Shown: positions 5,230 through 5,388 of the stretch, one piece after another | How positions within the stretch are numbered: the stretch's first letter is position 1 | Layout of the letters: the number at the start of each line of letters is the position of its first letter | NCBI GenBank assembly: GCA_003507475.1 | Contig: DNVQ01000025.1 | Span: 27,949 to 33,336 of the forward strand | Direction of reading: 5' to 3' | DNA from: Candidatus Moraniibacteriota bacterium | GTDB lineage: Bacteria; Patescibacteriota; Minisyncoccia; Moranbacterales; UBA9337 | DNA length: 5,388 bases | Made by a program: the position numbers and the translations under genes | The notes under the pieces: model-generated | Told to the model about the DNA's origin: nothing | Databases searched by the model: none | The model's input: the letters and a program-made list of their open reading frames with translations, nothing else

Positions 5230-5388
5230 TTATGGTTGCACTGGAAATGGATTTGACGCGTCCTCATTTATTTCACTTAAATCTTCTATTGGAATTTCAG
5301 TCTCAATAGTTTCCATACTTTTATTATTCTTCTCCAAAGATAAATTACTAATAATTTTTTTCAATTCATCATTGGAATAATAATCTAT
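5230..5388 (-). CDS. C-terminal 52 codons of an unidentified leftward protein
   Basis: On the - strand the frame is open from the right edge to TAA at 5230-5232. It reads IDYYSNDELKKIIS at the visible start and ends in NPFPVQP. The segment is rich in Glu, Asn, Ser and Ile. It has a Lys/Leu-rich helical-looking stretch (residues 8-23), then an acidic, probably disordered tail (about 25-43). No membrane span, zinc ligands or family motif can be recognised, and I assign no function. Support for its being coding comes from the uninterrupted frame to the edge, a hydrophilic protein-like composition, a location convergent to rel, and leftward terminators downstream. An internal ATG (5314-5316) could start only 28 codons and is an unlikely start. 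It might still be a chance open frame in AT-rich DNA. Confidence 0.6.
   Translation of the reverse strand: MDYYSNDELKKIISNLSLEKNNKSMETIETEIPIEDLSEINEDASNPFPVQP

Overview
The window is an AT-rich bacterial segment carrying three recognisable housekeeping genes on the + strand and the tail of an unrecognised gene on the - strand. In order: the 3' part of dprA (DNA-processing protein A), a complete topA (type IA DNA topoisomerase I), a complete but short RelA/SpoT-family (p)ppGpp synthetase/hydrolase gene, a 439-base convergent intergenic region full of inverted repeats, and the last 52 codons of a leftward gene entering from the right edge.

The gene content alone is ordinary. The style suggests a small-genome lineage, possibly Candidate Phyla Radiation / Patescibacteria: low GC, A/T-ending codons, spacers holding AATTTCCAATTTCC-type inverted repeats with a TAAATGACTAAAT core, GC-rich palindromes in an AT-rich background, and a Rel protein that stops right after the TGS domain. 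This placement is inference from style and remembered spacer patterns, not a proven taxonomic assignment. No TGA codon interrupts the three main reading frames, so nothing in them points to TGA recoding.

Region by region: 1-699 is dprA, cut by the window edge. 700-845 holds a miniature inverted-repeat element of about 100 bases, then the topA start, which has no visible Shine-Dalgarno. 846-3041 is topA, followed by a clear Rho-independent terminator (3069-3100). 3105-3235 is a second, diverged inverted-repeat element whose left arm matches the first element in opposite orientation (35 of 39 bases), so topA is bracketed by inverted copies. A good sigma70-type promoter (3245-3273) lies just before the rel gene (3297-4790). 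4791-5229 has no convincing gene. It contains a stem-loop that folds better in the - transcript, a perfect GC-rich palindrome, a multi-helix element bounded by A6CTG/CAGT6 arms (4967-5102) with a textbook leftward terminator in its left end, an 11-bp AT-rich hairpin, and a weak rightward terminator candidate.

dprA-topA adjacency is a common bacterial arrangement joining recombination/transformation DNA handling to topoisomerase. The terminator and the separate promoter suggest that rel is transcribed independently of topA. No new multi-gene system is visible. The least explained material is the structured convergent spacer and the pair of elements around topA.
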